Shown here one piece after another: positions 8,421-16,091 of a DNA stretch of 64,000 nt. The stretch is from Caulobacter sp. UNC279MFTsu5.1 (GTDB lineage Bacteria > Pseudomonadota > Alphaproteobacteria > Caulobacterales > Caulobacteraceae): NCBI RefSeq assembly GCF_900114015.1, contig NZ_FORN01000005.1:146094-210093 (forward strand), in the 5' to 3' direction. The notes under the pieces were generated by a model. The model was given only the letters and a program-made list of their open reading frames with translations, was not told where the DNA came from and made no database searches. Position numbers and translations under genes: made by a program. Position 1 is the stretch's first letter; every line of letters starts with the position of its first letter.

Positions 8421-9104
8421 TCAAAACATCTCCGCTTCCGGATCCCGCGTCTGATCGCGCATCCACCATCCGCCCAGCTTCGCGCCGCCGCAGGGGCCCT
8501 TCTGGGTCAGCACCACCTGGTCGGCGCTGAACGCCGCGTCCAGCCGGCAGGCGTCGGGACCCGTCCCGGTCAGCGGGAAGGCCACGACGGTCTGGCCGGG
8601 GACGACCTTCACCTTGGCGGTCTCGTCGGTGAAGCCCTGGGAGGCGTTCGCGTCGGTCAGCTGGTAGGCGAAGTCCAGGCCGGTCGGCGTGGCCTTGATG
8701 CGCAGGAAATCCTGGCCGCGCGCATAGATCCCGCTCAGCCGGAAGCCCGGGCTCCTCAGCACCGCGATGCGATCGGCATGGATGGTCCGCAGGCAGGACA
8801 GGGCGGTCCCGTCGTCCTCGCAAAGGATCCCGCCTCCGCTCATTCCCGGCGTCTCCAAGGCGCGCGAGCCCATCCAACCGCGCTGAGACATCTTCACATA
8901 GGCGGCGATCTGGCCGTCCCAGGCCTTCAGCGCCTCGCCATAGGCCTTGGCCAGATCCTCGTCCTGGTGCGACAGCTGCGGGTCCTTGCAGATCAGCTTC
9001 TCGACCTTGGTCCGGGCCTTGGCGCAGTCGAAGCTGGCGGCGGCGGCCAGCGACGGGGCCAGGGCGGCCAGCAGCAGGGCCGAAAGCGCGGCGAGACGGG
9101 TCAT
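8421..9104 (-). CDS. Secreted LprI/DUF1311-like protein, second of a tandem pair
   Basis: A Sec signal (MTRLAALSALLLAALAPSLAAA) precedes a mature domain with the DUF1311/LprI pattern: FDCAKARTKVEKLICKDPQL, then DEDLAKAYGEALKAW and QRGWM. LprI proteins were described as lysozyme inhibitors, and many relatives are uncharacterised periplasmic proteins. The C-terminal half carries several cysteines and is beta-rich. The upstream paralogue stops with TAG at 9108 and the junction reads TAG-GTG-ATG, so a GTG at 9107 is an alternative start. The two genes form one transcription unit. Confidence 0.85.
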   Translation of the reverse strand: MTRLAALSALLLAALAPSLAAAASFDCAKARTKVEKLICKDPQLSHQDEDLAKAYGEALKAWDGQIAAYVKMSQRGWMGSRALETPGMSGGGILCEDDGTALSCLRTIHADRIAVLRSPGFRLSGIYARGQDFLRIKATPTGLDFAYQLTDANASQGFTDETAKVKVVPGQTVVAFPLTGTGPDACRLDAAFSADQVVLTQKGPCGGAKLGGWWMRDQTRDPEAEMF

Positions 9105-9107
9105 CAC

Positions 9108-9761
9108 CTACTCCAAAAGATAGGGCGACTTGGCCGGATCGCGCCGGAACACCCGCGAATCCGTCCCCAGCGCGCAACGCTCGGTCTTCGGCGCCGACAG
9201 GGTCGCCACGTCCGGCGTGAAGGCCAGGACGCGCGGGCAGCCGGCGTCGTCGAAGCTCAACCTGCCCGACGCGTCGACGTCGCCCTTGGCCTGCAGCAGC
9301 ATGTTCCCCTTGGGATCGGGGCAGATGTAGAGCTCGACATCGATACCGGCGTCCGGGTAGCCGGGCGTGACGTCCAGATAGACCCCGTCGTCCGGGCAGC
9401 GTCCGGCCACATAGCGGCCCATCCACTTCAGGCTGGGATGGGTCAGGAAGGTCAGGCGGCGCTGATAGTCCTGCCTCAGGCAGGCGATGTCGGCCTTGCA
9501 GATGGCGTTGCGATCCTTCAGCCACCCCCGCTGCTCGTTGCGGATGAAAGTCGACCAGTTCCCCGCCGGCCACAGGCCCTGGGCGGCCTTGAACGCCGCG
9601 GCCACCTGCTCGTCCAGCTTGGAGACCACGGCGTCCTTGCAGATCGCCTTCTCGGTGGGCGCGCCGGCCTTGGCGCAGTCGAAGCTGGCGGACCAGGTCG
9701 CCTCGGGCGCGGCGAGGAAGATCAGGGCGGCGACGCCGGCCCAACAGGCGATGCGAACCAT
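9108..9761 (-). CDS. Secreted LprI/DUF1311-like protein, first of a tandem pair
   Basis: This 217-residue product has a signal peptide (MVRIACWAGVAALIFLAAPEATWSA). The DUF1311-like segment FDCAKAGAPTEKAICKDAVV is followed by KLDEQVAAAFKAA, EQRGWLKDRNAIC and CLRQDYQRRLTFL. The first 110 or so residues are clearly related to the downstream gene. The C-terminal part, rich in Asp, Gly and Cys, is more divergent. The family is linked to lysozyme inhibition or envelope protection, but the exact role is unknown. It is transcribed towards the repeat after msrQ. Confidence 0.85.
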   Translation of the reverse strand: MVRIACWAGVAALIFLAAPEATWSASFDCAKAGAPTEKAICKDAVVSKLDEQVAAAFKAAQGLWPAGNWSTFIRNEQRGWLKDRNAICKADIACLRQDYQRRLTFLTHPSLKWMGRYVAGRCPDDGVYLDVTPGYPDAGIDVELYICPDPKGNMLLQAKGDVDASGRLSFDDAGCPRVLAFTPDVATLSAPKTERCALGTDSRVFRRDPAKSPYLLE

Positions 9762-9810
9762 TCGGAACCCTCCCGGATCGAGGCCCGGGCAAGGGTAACC
9801 GAGAACGACG

Positions 9811-11058
9811 TTATCCGATAGGCTTGGCCTTGGCGGCTTCCTTGGCCGCGTAGTCCTGGGCCTGGCGGACGATGCGCAGCACGTTGCCGCCCCAGATCGC
9901 CGCCACGTCGGCGTCGGTGTAGCCGGCCGCCTTCAGCCGGGCGGTGACCTTGGGCAGGTCGGCGACGTCCTCGAAGCCGATCACCCCGCCGCCGCCGTCC
10001 CAGTCGGCGCCGATCCCCACATGCTCGGGCCCGACCACCTTCAGGGTGTGGGTGAGGCTGGCCATGAAGTCCTCGAAGCTGGCGCGCACCGGCGGGAACT
10101 TCGCGTCGACCTCGGCGCGCTTCTTCAGATAGGCGACCATTTCGGCCTCGGTCGCCGTCTCGCTGTCGGGCGCGGTTCCCAGGGCCTTCAGGGCGGCCAG
10201 GCGCTCGGGGCTGGCGGCGGTGTTCTTCAGATAGACCGAGTTGATGCAGATCACCCCGCCGGCGTCGGCGATCTTCTTCAGCCGGCCGTCGTCCAGATTA
10301 CGCGGATGGTCGTAGATCGCCTTGGCGCCCGAGTGCGAGGCGATGATCGGGACCTTCGACAGCTGCACGGCCTGGTCGACCACGTCGTCGGAGGCGTGGC
10401 TGACGTCGATCAATATGCCCAGCCGGTTGGCCTCGGCCAGCCAACGCAGGCCCAGCGGCGAGAAGCCGTGCCAGATCGGCTTGTCGGTCGAGCTGTCGGC
10501 GAACTGGTTGTTCTTGAAGTGCACCGGCCCGGCCATCCGCACGCCGGTCTTATAGAAGGTGTCCATCAGGGTGAGGTCCTCACCCATCGGCCAGCTGTTC
10601 TCCATGCTCTGGAAGACGAACTTCTTGCCGGCCTTGTTGATCCGCTCGGCGTCGTCGGCGGTGTAGGCCAGCTCGAACTTATCACCGTGGGCCGCGACCA
10701 TCTCGCGGATCTGCGTGGCGCGCTCCAGGGCGAAGTCGCGGGCCTGGCGATAGCCTTCGGCGGTCAGGGCGCCCTGGGCCGTGTAGATCACGAAGAACCC
10801 GCCATCCAGGCCGCCGGCGTCCATGCGCGGCAGGTCGACCTGGGTGCCGTCGGCCCTGACCTCGTGCCGCTCGACCATGCTCCAACCCTGGCGGGCGAAG
10901 TGTTCGGGCGTGTCGAGGTGGGTGTCGAGCGTCAGGGCCTTCTCGTGCAGGGCGCGGTCGGCCTTGGAGACCGCGGCTTCGGCCGCCCGGCTCGCGAGAG
11001 GGACGGCGGCGGCGAGCAGGGCGGCGGAGCCGAGCAGGGCGGTCAGCAGGCGGGACAT
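9811..11058 (-). CDS. M19 membrane dipeptidase, exported
   Basis: This 415-residue zinc dipeptidase of the renal-dipeptidase family hydrolyses dipeptides, and some relatives act on D-amino-acid-containing dipeptides. Metal-ligand motifs are visible: [11 protein letters not shown] near the N-terminus of the mature protein, a central segment with [11 protein letters not shown] and [17 protein letters not shown], and [11 protein letters not shown] near the C-terminus. The ATG at 11058 gives a clean signal peptide ([28 protein letters not shown]). An upstream in-frame start at 11133 would add 25 residues lacking signal character. The product is probably periplasmic. Confidence 0.92.
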   Translation of the reverse strand: MSRLLTALLGSAALLAAAVPLASRAAEAAVSKADRALHEKALTLDTHLDTPEHFARQGWSMVERHEVRADGTQVDLPRMDAGGLDGGFFVIYTAQGALTAEGYRQARDFALERATQIREMVAAHGDKFELAYTADDAERINKAGKKFVFQSMENSWPMGEDLTLMDTFYKTGVRMAGPVHFKNNQFADSSTDKPIWHGFSPLGLRWLAEANRLGILIDVSHASDDVVDQAVQLSKVPIIASHSGAKAIYDHPRNLDDGRLKKIADAGGVICINSVYLKNTAASPERLAALKALGTAPDSETATEAEMVAYLKKRAEVDAKFPPVRASFEDFMASLTHTLKVVGPEHVGIGADWDGGGGVIGFEDVADLPKVTARLKAAGYTDADVAAIWGGNVLRIVRQAQDYAAKEAAKAKPIG

Positions 11059-11131
11059 CTGGACTCCGACATGGCGTTTGGCGCGGCCACGCTCGGGGAT
11101 CGGGGCGGCGGGGTCAAGGTGGAGGCGTCGC

Positions 11132-11236
11132 ACTTGCCCCTACCTGACCGCTTCGCGGTCTGTCGCGGCGAGGGGGCGGAGCCTCGCGCTCTTCCCCCTA
11201 TGGGGGAAGACGGCCGAAGGCCAGTAGGGGGCAAGT
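11132..11236. repeat. Palindromic dispersed repeat
   Basis: An imperfect inverted repeat runs from ACTTGCCCCTAC to GTAGGGGGCAAGT, with an inner pair CTTCCCCCTATGGGGGAAG. It lies between the M19 dipeptidase gene and the RcnB-like gene. Its plan resembles the CCCCCTC/GAGGGGG family in this window but the arm ends differ, so it may be a separate subfamily. No coding content is visible. Confidence 0.6.
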
Positions 11237-11266
11237 GTTCGCCGCACGAGCACCTGCCCCCTGTTC

Positions 11267-11791
11267 CTAGTAGAACGCCCCGTAGATGACGTCGTCGATC
11301 CGCCCGGTGCGGGTGTCGACCAACAGCAGGTCGGGGCCGTAGCGCACCCAGCGATAGCCCCACGGCGGACCCTCCAGGCCCATGCGCCAGTAGTCCTCGT
11401 AATAATAGCCCGGCGCCAGGAACAGCGCCGGCAGGATCAGGCCGACGGTCCAGCGCCGATAGCGATAGCCGCGCGGATAGCGCCAGCGCGGGCCCCGGAT
11501 CGGCCGGAAGCCGGGCGGGCGTCCGGCGCCGGGGCGGTGCGGACCCAGCGGGGGCGGCGGGCGCGGTCTCGGCGGCGGGCGATGGCCGCCCGGTGGCGGA
11601 CGGGGCCTGGGCGGCGGTTTTGGCGTCGGCCGAGGCGGCGGGCCGGGCGAAGGCCTCGACGGCGGGCCCGCGCCGGGACGCCCGCCGCCCGGATGGCCGC
11701 CGGGCCTGCCGTGCTGTTCGTTCGACTGGGCTAGGCCGACGCCCGGGATCAGAAGTCCCAGGACCGAGCCGAGGAGAAGACGTCGATTCAT
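11267..11791 (-). CDS. RcnB-like exported protein with Pro/Gly/Arg-rich linker
   Basis: The 174-residue product has a signal peptide (MNRRLLLGSVLGLLIPGVGLAQ). A long low-complexity region of PPP, RP and GGH repeats fills about residues 28-100. The C-terminal segment, WRYPRGYRYRRWTVG then GYRWVRYGPDLLLVDTRTGRI, matches the end of the RcnB family of periplasmic proteins, first described in nickel/cobalt homeostasis in E. coli. The metal role is not established for such homologues. The linker probably spans or binds the envelope. Confidence 0.75.
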   Translation of the reverse strand: MNRRLLLGSVLGLLIPGVGLAQSNEQHGRPGGHPGGGRPGAGPPSRPSPGPPPRPTPKPPPRPRPPPGGHRPPPRPRPPPPLGPHRPGAGRPPGFRPIRGPRWRYPRGYRYRRWTVGLILPALFLAPGYYYEDYWRMGLEGPPWGYRWVRYGPDLLLVDTRTGRIDDVIYGAFY

Positions 11792-11871
11792 CGCGATCCT
11801 CCAGGAAGCCCCCCGGCTGTAACGCGACTATAGGCTGTATGCGGAAATCGGGAAGGGGCCGTCCCGCGCGC

Positions 11872-12636
11872 TCAGAACAGCCCCAACGCCTTGAAGCTGG
11901 CCACGCCGTCGCGGCCGACCACCAGATGGTCGTGGACGTTGATCTTCAGCGCCTTGCCGGCCTCGACGATCTGCTTGGTCATCTCGATGTCGGGCCGCGA
12001 CGGGGTGGGGTCTCCACTGGGGTGGTTGTGCAGCAGGATGATGTTGCTGCTCGACAGCTCCAGCGCCCGGCGCATCACCTCGCGCGGATAGACCGGGGCG
12101 TGGTCGACCGTGCCGTGGTTCATCACCTCGTCGGCGATCAGCTGGTTCTTGTTGTCGAGGAACAGGACGCGGAACTGCTCGCGCGGCTCGTTGGCCAGGG
12201 CGACGCGGACATAGCCCAGCAGCGCCGTCCAGGACGAGATCACGGTCCGCTTGGCGATCTTGTCGCGGCCGGCCCGCAGGGCGGCCTCGTGCAGCAGCTT
12301 CAGGTCGATCGCGGCGCTCTCGCCGACCCCGGGCACGGTCTTCAGCTCCTCGATCGAGGCCGAGATCGTCGCCCCGAACGAGCCGAACCGGGCCAGCAGC
12401 GCCTTGGCCATCGGCTTGACGTCGCCGCGCGCGAAGGTGCGGAACAGGTACAGCTCCAGCAGTTCGTAGTCGGGCAGGGCGACGAGGCCGCCGGCCTTGG
12501 CCCGCTCGCGCAGGCGCTCGCGATGGCCCAGCTGGTGGGCGGCCGGACCCTTGGCCGGCCCACTGGCCGGTCCATTGGCCGGGGCGGCGTCGGCCACGCC
12601 CGGCGGGGTCGCCTTCAGTGATCTGCCGCTGACCAT
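11872..12636 (-). CDS. radC: RadC/JAB1-like metalloprotein
   Basis: The 254-residue protein has a helix-hairpin-helix-like middle region (ELKTVPGVGESAAIDLKLLHEA) and a C-terminal JAMM-like motif HNHPSGDPTPSRPD that should bind zinc. The Glu required in JAMM proteases lies upstream in the same domain. A short degenerate repeat ANGPASGPAKGPA occurs near residues 19-31. RadC was once linked to DNA repair, but its function is not settled. It lies upstream of the repeat-free gap before map and on the same strand. Confidence 0.93.
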   Translation of the reverse strand: MVSGRSLKATPPGVADAAPANGPASGPAKGPAAHQLGHRERLRERAKAGGLVALPDYELLELYLFRTFARGDVKPMAKALLARFGSFGATISASIEELKTVPGVGESAAIDLKLLHEAALRAGRDKIAKRTVISSWTALLGYVRVALANEPREQFRVLFLDNKNQLIADEVMNHGTVDHAPVYPREVMRRALELSSSNIILLHNHPSGDPTPSRPDIEMTKQIVEAGKALKINVHDHLVVGRDGVASFKALGLF

Positions 12637-12692
12637 CGCGCCCCCGCCTTGCGAGAGCGAATTAGGTCAGATCAATTGGGGGTTGTCGAGTC

Positions 12693-13523
12693 TCAGCCGC
12701 CCTGGATCGCCGGCTGGAACAGGCCCTCCGGCGAGGCGGTGAACACCTCGTAGCCGTCCTCGGTCACGCCGATCGAGTGCTCGCACTGGGCCGACAGCGA
12801 CTTGTCGCGGGTCACGGCCGTCCAGCCGTCGCCCAGCACCTTCACCGCCGGCTTGCCCAGGTTCACCATCGGCTCGACGGTGAAGAACATGCCCGGCTTC
12901 AGCACCGCGCCCTGGCCGGGGCGGCCGAAGTGCAGGATGTTGGGCGCGTCGTGGAACACCTTGCCCAGGCCGTGGCCGCAGAAGTCGCGCACCACGCTGC
13001 AGCGCTGGGCCTCGACATAGGACTGGATGGCGTGGCCGATGTCGCCCAGGGTCGCGCCCGGCTTCACCGCGTCCAGGCCACGCTTCATGCCCTCGTAGGT
13101 GATCTCGACCAGGCGGCGGGCGCGCGGGCCCACCTCGCCGACGCCGTACATCCGCGAGGTGTCGCCGTGCCAGCCGTCGACGATAGCCGTCACGTCGATA
13201 TTGACGATGTCGCCTTCGCGTAGGCTCCACTCGCCGGGAATGCCGTGGCAGACCACGTGGTTGCGCGAGATGCAGACCGTCTTGGGATAGCCGCGATAGA
13301 ACAGGCAGGCGGGCAGGGCGCCGTGGTCGAGGATGAACTCGCGGGCCAGGGTGTCCAGGTGGTCGGACGACACGCCGGGCTTCACGTGCGGGATCAGCAT
13401 GTCCAGGCACTCGGCCGCCAACTTGCCGGCCTTGCGCATGCCCTCGAAGTCGGCGGGCTTGTGGATCTTGATCGCGCCGGTGCGGGTCTCGGCTTCGATC
13501 TCGACGGTGTCTTCGAGGGTCAT
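12693..13523 (-). CDS. map: Methionine aminopeptidase, type I
   Basis: Map removes the initiator methionine from nascent proteins in the cytoplasm. The 276-residue protein has the type I metal-binding pattern: a HGIPG segment, DIVNIDVTAIVDGWHGDTSRM with two Asp ligands, CGHGLGKVFHDAPNILHFG with the His ligand, and FTVEPMVNLG and QCEHSIGVTEDG with Glu ligands. The ATG at 13523 gives a short N-terminal extension (TLEDTVEIEAETRTGAIKIHKP) before the catalytic domain. It precedes radC on the same strand with a 56-base gap. Confidence 0.96.
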   Translation of the reverse strand: MTLEDTVEIEAETRTGAIKIHKPADFEGMRKAGKLAAECLDMLIPHVKPGVSSDHLDTLAREFILDHGALPACLFYRGYPKTVCISRNHVVCHGIPGEWSLREGDIVNIDVTAIVDGWHGDTSRMYGVGEVGPRARRLVEITYEGMKRGLDAVKPGATLGDIGHAIQSYVEAQRCSVVRDFCGHGLGKVFHDAPNILHFGRPGQGAVLKPGMFFTVEPMVNLGKPAVKVLGDGWTAVTRDKSLSAQCEHSIGVTEDGYEVFTASPEGLFQPAIQGG

Positions 13524-13632
13524 GGCGGTTCTATCTCAAGCAGGCGGCGCATCTTGGCGGACGGCCGGGCGTACAAGTGTCTTCGAGGCGTATGTCGCAA
13601 CGATAGCACGGAAGTTCAATGCTGGCGCGAGC

Positions 13633-14349
13633 CTAGCGATCCCAAGCGATGCGTCGGCTGATTCGTATGGCCCCGGTGCTCATCGCGCACGCATAGACCA
13701 GCACCTCCACGCCCGCGTCCGCCGCGCGCTCCAGGCCGGCGGCGAAGGCCGGGTCGAGGTCGGCGCAGGCGCGGAAACGGTCGCAGTCCTCGCGCTGGAC
13801 CACGAACAGCGCCACGGCCCGGTGGCCCTCGCGCACCTGGGCGGCCAGGTCCTCCAGGTGGCGGGTCGAGCGAGCGGCCTTGCAGTCGGGGAACTCGGCC
13901 AGCGGCGGGGTGCGCGACAGGTGGACGTTCTTGACCTCCAGCCAACACGGCGGGCGGTCGGGGTCGGTCAGCAGGAAGTCGACGCGGCTGGCGGCGGCGT
14001 ACTTCACCTCGGGCCGGATCGAGGCGTAGCCGGTCAGTTCCGGGATCCTCCCGCCGACCAGCGCCTCGGCCACCAGCTTGTTGGGCAGGTGGGTGTCAAT
14101 GCCGACCTTCGTGAAGCTGCCCGATCCGTCGGGGACTTCGACAAGCTCCCAAGTGTAAGCGAGCTTTCGGTTGGGGTTCGGCGACTTCGACAGCCACACT
14201 TTCAAACCCGGCATGTTGACCCCGAGCATGGCTCCGGAGTTCGGGCAGTGGGCGGTGATGATCGAACCGTCATCAAGTTCGATGTCGGCCAGAAACCGCT
14301 TGTAGCGTTGGACTAGGCGGCCCGAGATGAGAGGGGAGGCGAAGTTCAT
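13633..14349 (-). CDS. sfsA: SfsA DNA/RNA nuclease family protein, chimeric
   Basis: The 238-residue protein has the SfsA pattern: [32 protein letters not shown] and a nuclease-like C-terminus with [35 protein letters not shown]. It was named for sugar fermentation stimulation and is annotated as a DNA-binding or nuclease-fold protein. The ATG at 14349 aligns with family starts. The gene is compositionally split. Codons 1 to about 88 (14090-14349) are near 60 percent GC, and the rest is near 75 percent. A second, native-looking sfsA 5' end sits 1 kb upstream at 15087-15386. This gene therefore seems to be a fusion of foreign 5' and native 3' parts. Confidence 0.88.
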   Translation of the reverse strand: MNFASPLISGRLVQRYKRFLADIELDDGSIITAHCPNSGAMLGVNMPGLKVWLSKSPNPNRKLAYTWELVEVPDGSGSFTKVGIDTHLPNKLVAEALVGGRIPELTGYASIRPEVKYAAASRVDFLLTDPDRPPCWLEVKNVHLSRTPPLAEFPDCKAARSTRHLEDLAAQVREGHRAVALFVVQREDCDRFRACADLDPAFAAGLERAADAGVEVLVYACAMSTGAIRISRRIAWDR

Positions 14350-15108
14350 TTTGGGCGCGACACTCGCTGGTTTGGCGGCCCCGATCGAGCGATGAAAGCC
14401 GAGATGGAAGCCTTTGATGACCATGGCGCAGCTTTGCTGCTAGGAACGCTGGAATGGAGAGTCAGAGCTTTTGTACTTTCGAGGCGGCTTGGAATCATTT
14501 CCACAGTGGTCACGCGCCCGTGTCCCACCTCATGCGCCATGCCGCGCTTGAGCACTGGCAACGCTTCCATTCGCTACCCAAGTCTAAGCGGTACCCAGAA
14601 TCAAAAGCGGAGATGAGTAGGGTCATCACACGCGCCAACATGATGGCCTACGCCACCTTGGGGCGGGAGGACGCGTGGCTGGTAACGTCGGTTTTCGAGG
14701 ATGACGACGACTGCATTTTTGAACCGCCGGGGCCAGACATCGAATGCTGGCTTCGGAGCCAAGAGCGCAGACAGAAAAGGCGCCTCCAACGCTACGCCAT
14801 GCGACCTACTGGTATGTCTTTCCGCGAGGAAGGGGATGATGGCGTATTCGCGATCTACGCCGCGCCTGTTCGTTGGGGCGATCTTCGGTTTGTCCCGCTA
14901 CTGAGAGAGATCGCCATGGATGCGGCTCAGAGTAGTTGGCTTTGGATGTCCAATCGCACGGGCGCGATCTTTGCACCCTATGACGGCGGCGCCGATCTCT
15001 TCCTACCTACCGCTGCTGAGGTTGTTCAGGCCCGGGCTCGATGGGCTGACTGGCTACCCGCCTCTGACCAGTGAGGATGCAACGCGTTACCCAATGCGCG
15101 TAACAGGT
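14089..15108. mobile_element. Putative 1 kb inserted segment between two sfsA break points
   Basis: The left boundary falls inside sfsA at about codon 88 and the right boundary falls at the equivalent codon of the displaced sfsA 5' fragment. Both boundaries contain CAGGTGG (14086-14092 and 15104-15110). GC inside is near 56-60 percent, against about 70 percent or more outside. The segment carries a replacement sfsA 5' end and one divergent gene (14454-15074). There is no integrase, transposase or terminal inverted repeat, so it may be a passively acquired fragment or the remnant of a larger integrative element. The exact ends are uncertain by several bases. Confidence 0.6.
14454..15074 (+). 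CDS. Unknown protein with a SLPKSKRYPES motif (DUF3885-like), cargo of the sfsA insertion
   Basis: This 206-residue soluble protein has no signal peptide. The N-terminal part contains HWQRFHSLPKSKRYPES, followed by an acidic EDDDDCIFEPPG stretch and a Lys/Arg-rich QERRQKRRLQRY segment. The C-terminal part has WLWMSNRTGAIFAPYDGGAD. The RFHSLPxSKRYPE and YDGGAD elements recall DUF3885-type proteins, but I am not certain. GC is near 56 percent, well below the neighbours, and the gene is transcribed away from the foreign sfsA 5' end. It ends 12 bases before the stop of the sfsA remnant. Its function is unknown. A selfish or defensive role cannot be excluded. Confidence 0.7.
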   Translation: MESQSFCTFEAAWNHFHSGHAPVSHLMRHAALEHWQRFHSLPKSKRYPESKAEMSRVITRANMMAYATLGREDAWLVTSVFEDDDDCIFEPPGPDIECWLRSQERRQKRRLQRYAMRPTGMSFREEGDDGVFAIYAAPVRWGDLRFVPLLREIAMDAAQSSWLWMSNRTGAIFAPYDGGADLFLPTAAEVVQARARWADWLPASDQ

Positions 15109-15386
15109 GGCAGCATGGTGTTGACGCCGACCAGGCCCCCTCCCTTCGAGATTTGGCCGTCCGGTCCCGCGGCCTCGACCAGGTGCAGCGTCCAGGCCAG
15201 CTTGCGCTTGAGATCGTCGGAGAACGACACCCACGCCCCCTGACCCGGCAGGTTCACCCCCAGCATGGCGCCGGAGTTGGGGTAGTGGGCGGTGATCTCG
15301 CGCCCGTCGTCCAGCACCAGGTCGACGAAGAAGCGCTTGTAGCGCTGGACGATCACGCCGCGCGTCAGGGGCTGGGGAAGAAGCAT
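15087..15386 (-). pseudogene. sfsA: Displaced 5' fragment of the original sfsA
   Basis: The 99-codon ORF begins [10 protein letters not shown] and contains [28 protein letters not shown] and [11 protein letters not shown], which align without gaps to the first 70 residues of the intact sfsA at 13633. Homology stops at VGVNTMLP, the same alignment point at which the intact gene changes composition, and the frame then runs PVTRIG to a TAA. GC is about 68 percent, like the chromosome. I read it as the native 5' end cut off by the insertion. It may still be transcribed. Confidence 0.85.
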
Positions 15387-15465
15387 CAGGCGGGTCCATC
15401 TCACGTTTTGAGCTATGCACGGTTTCTCCGCCGCGATAGCGCTGCCGCGACTATTCGGGGGCGTG

Positions 15466-16026
15466 ATGTACAAGCTTGGTCACGAAGTCGATGGGGAAGT
15501 GGTGGAGCACTCCCACCCCGCGCGCTTCATTCGACAAACCGTGGCCCCGGGCGAACCGGGACGAAGCCGATTGACGATCGGCGTGCCGGGAGGCGATCCG
15601 GCCGTGCTGGCCGCCTTGGCCTAGCAACTCGCCGCGCCCTTGCTGGTCCTCTACGTGCTGCACACCCCGCGTGGCGAGGGCGAGCCCGGCCGGTACGAAA
15701 GCGAACAGATCGACCACGCGGCGTTGCGCGCCTTTCTCGATCGATACGCGGCCTACCTGACGGGCGATGGTCGGTTCGATCTCTGGGTCATCTCACCGGA
15801 AACGGGGGCGCTGCTCGCCTGGGACCGGCACAATTTCCTGCACGCCTACGGTCCGATCGACCAATTCGCGGCGACGCTGAGGGCGCTCGGCTTTCAGGAG
15901 GGCGGCCTGCCGCCGCTGGACGGGCACATGCACTACTACCGCCCGGAGTTCGATCCAGAGGCCGAGGCGATCCTTTCGGCGTTCGACTGGCTTCGAAAGC
16001 CGCTGCGTCCCGAGGATGAGCAGTAG
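15466..16026 (+). pseudogene. Conserved hypothetical gene interrupted by an in-frame amber codon
   Basis: One reading frame runs from the ATG at 15466 ([18 protein letters not shown]) to a stop at 16026 and is broken only by TAG at 15622-15624, codon 53. The parts before and after join naturally (VLAALA-stop-QLAAPLLVLYVLHTPRGEGEPGRY). The downstream part has DGRFDLWVISP, LLAWDRHNF and AYGPIDQFAATLRALGF and looks well conserved in composition. An internal ATG or CTG after the stop (about 15637-15643) could initiate a 128-residue product. This may be a nonsense mutation, a sequencing error or suppression. I cannot name a function. Confidence 0.7.
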
Positions 16027-16091
16027 TGGCGCTGTCGGTTGCGGGCGACGCAAGGGCGGCTTAAGTCGGAGCGAACGCCAGGAGTCACCGC

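Noticed and set aside
11716..11730. GTTCGTTCGAC as a possible SOS (LexA) box
   Set aside because: The alphaproteobacterial LexA pattern needs GTTC-N7-GTTC. Here the GTTC copies are adjacent and lie inside the RcnB-like coding region.
14392..14616. Alternative plus-strand frame of 74 codons overlapping the start of the cargo gene
   Set aside because: It overlaps the better-supported 206-codon ORF and has no motif. The longer ORF has a consistent conserved-looking core.
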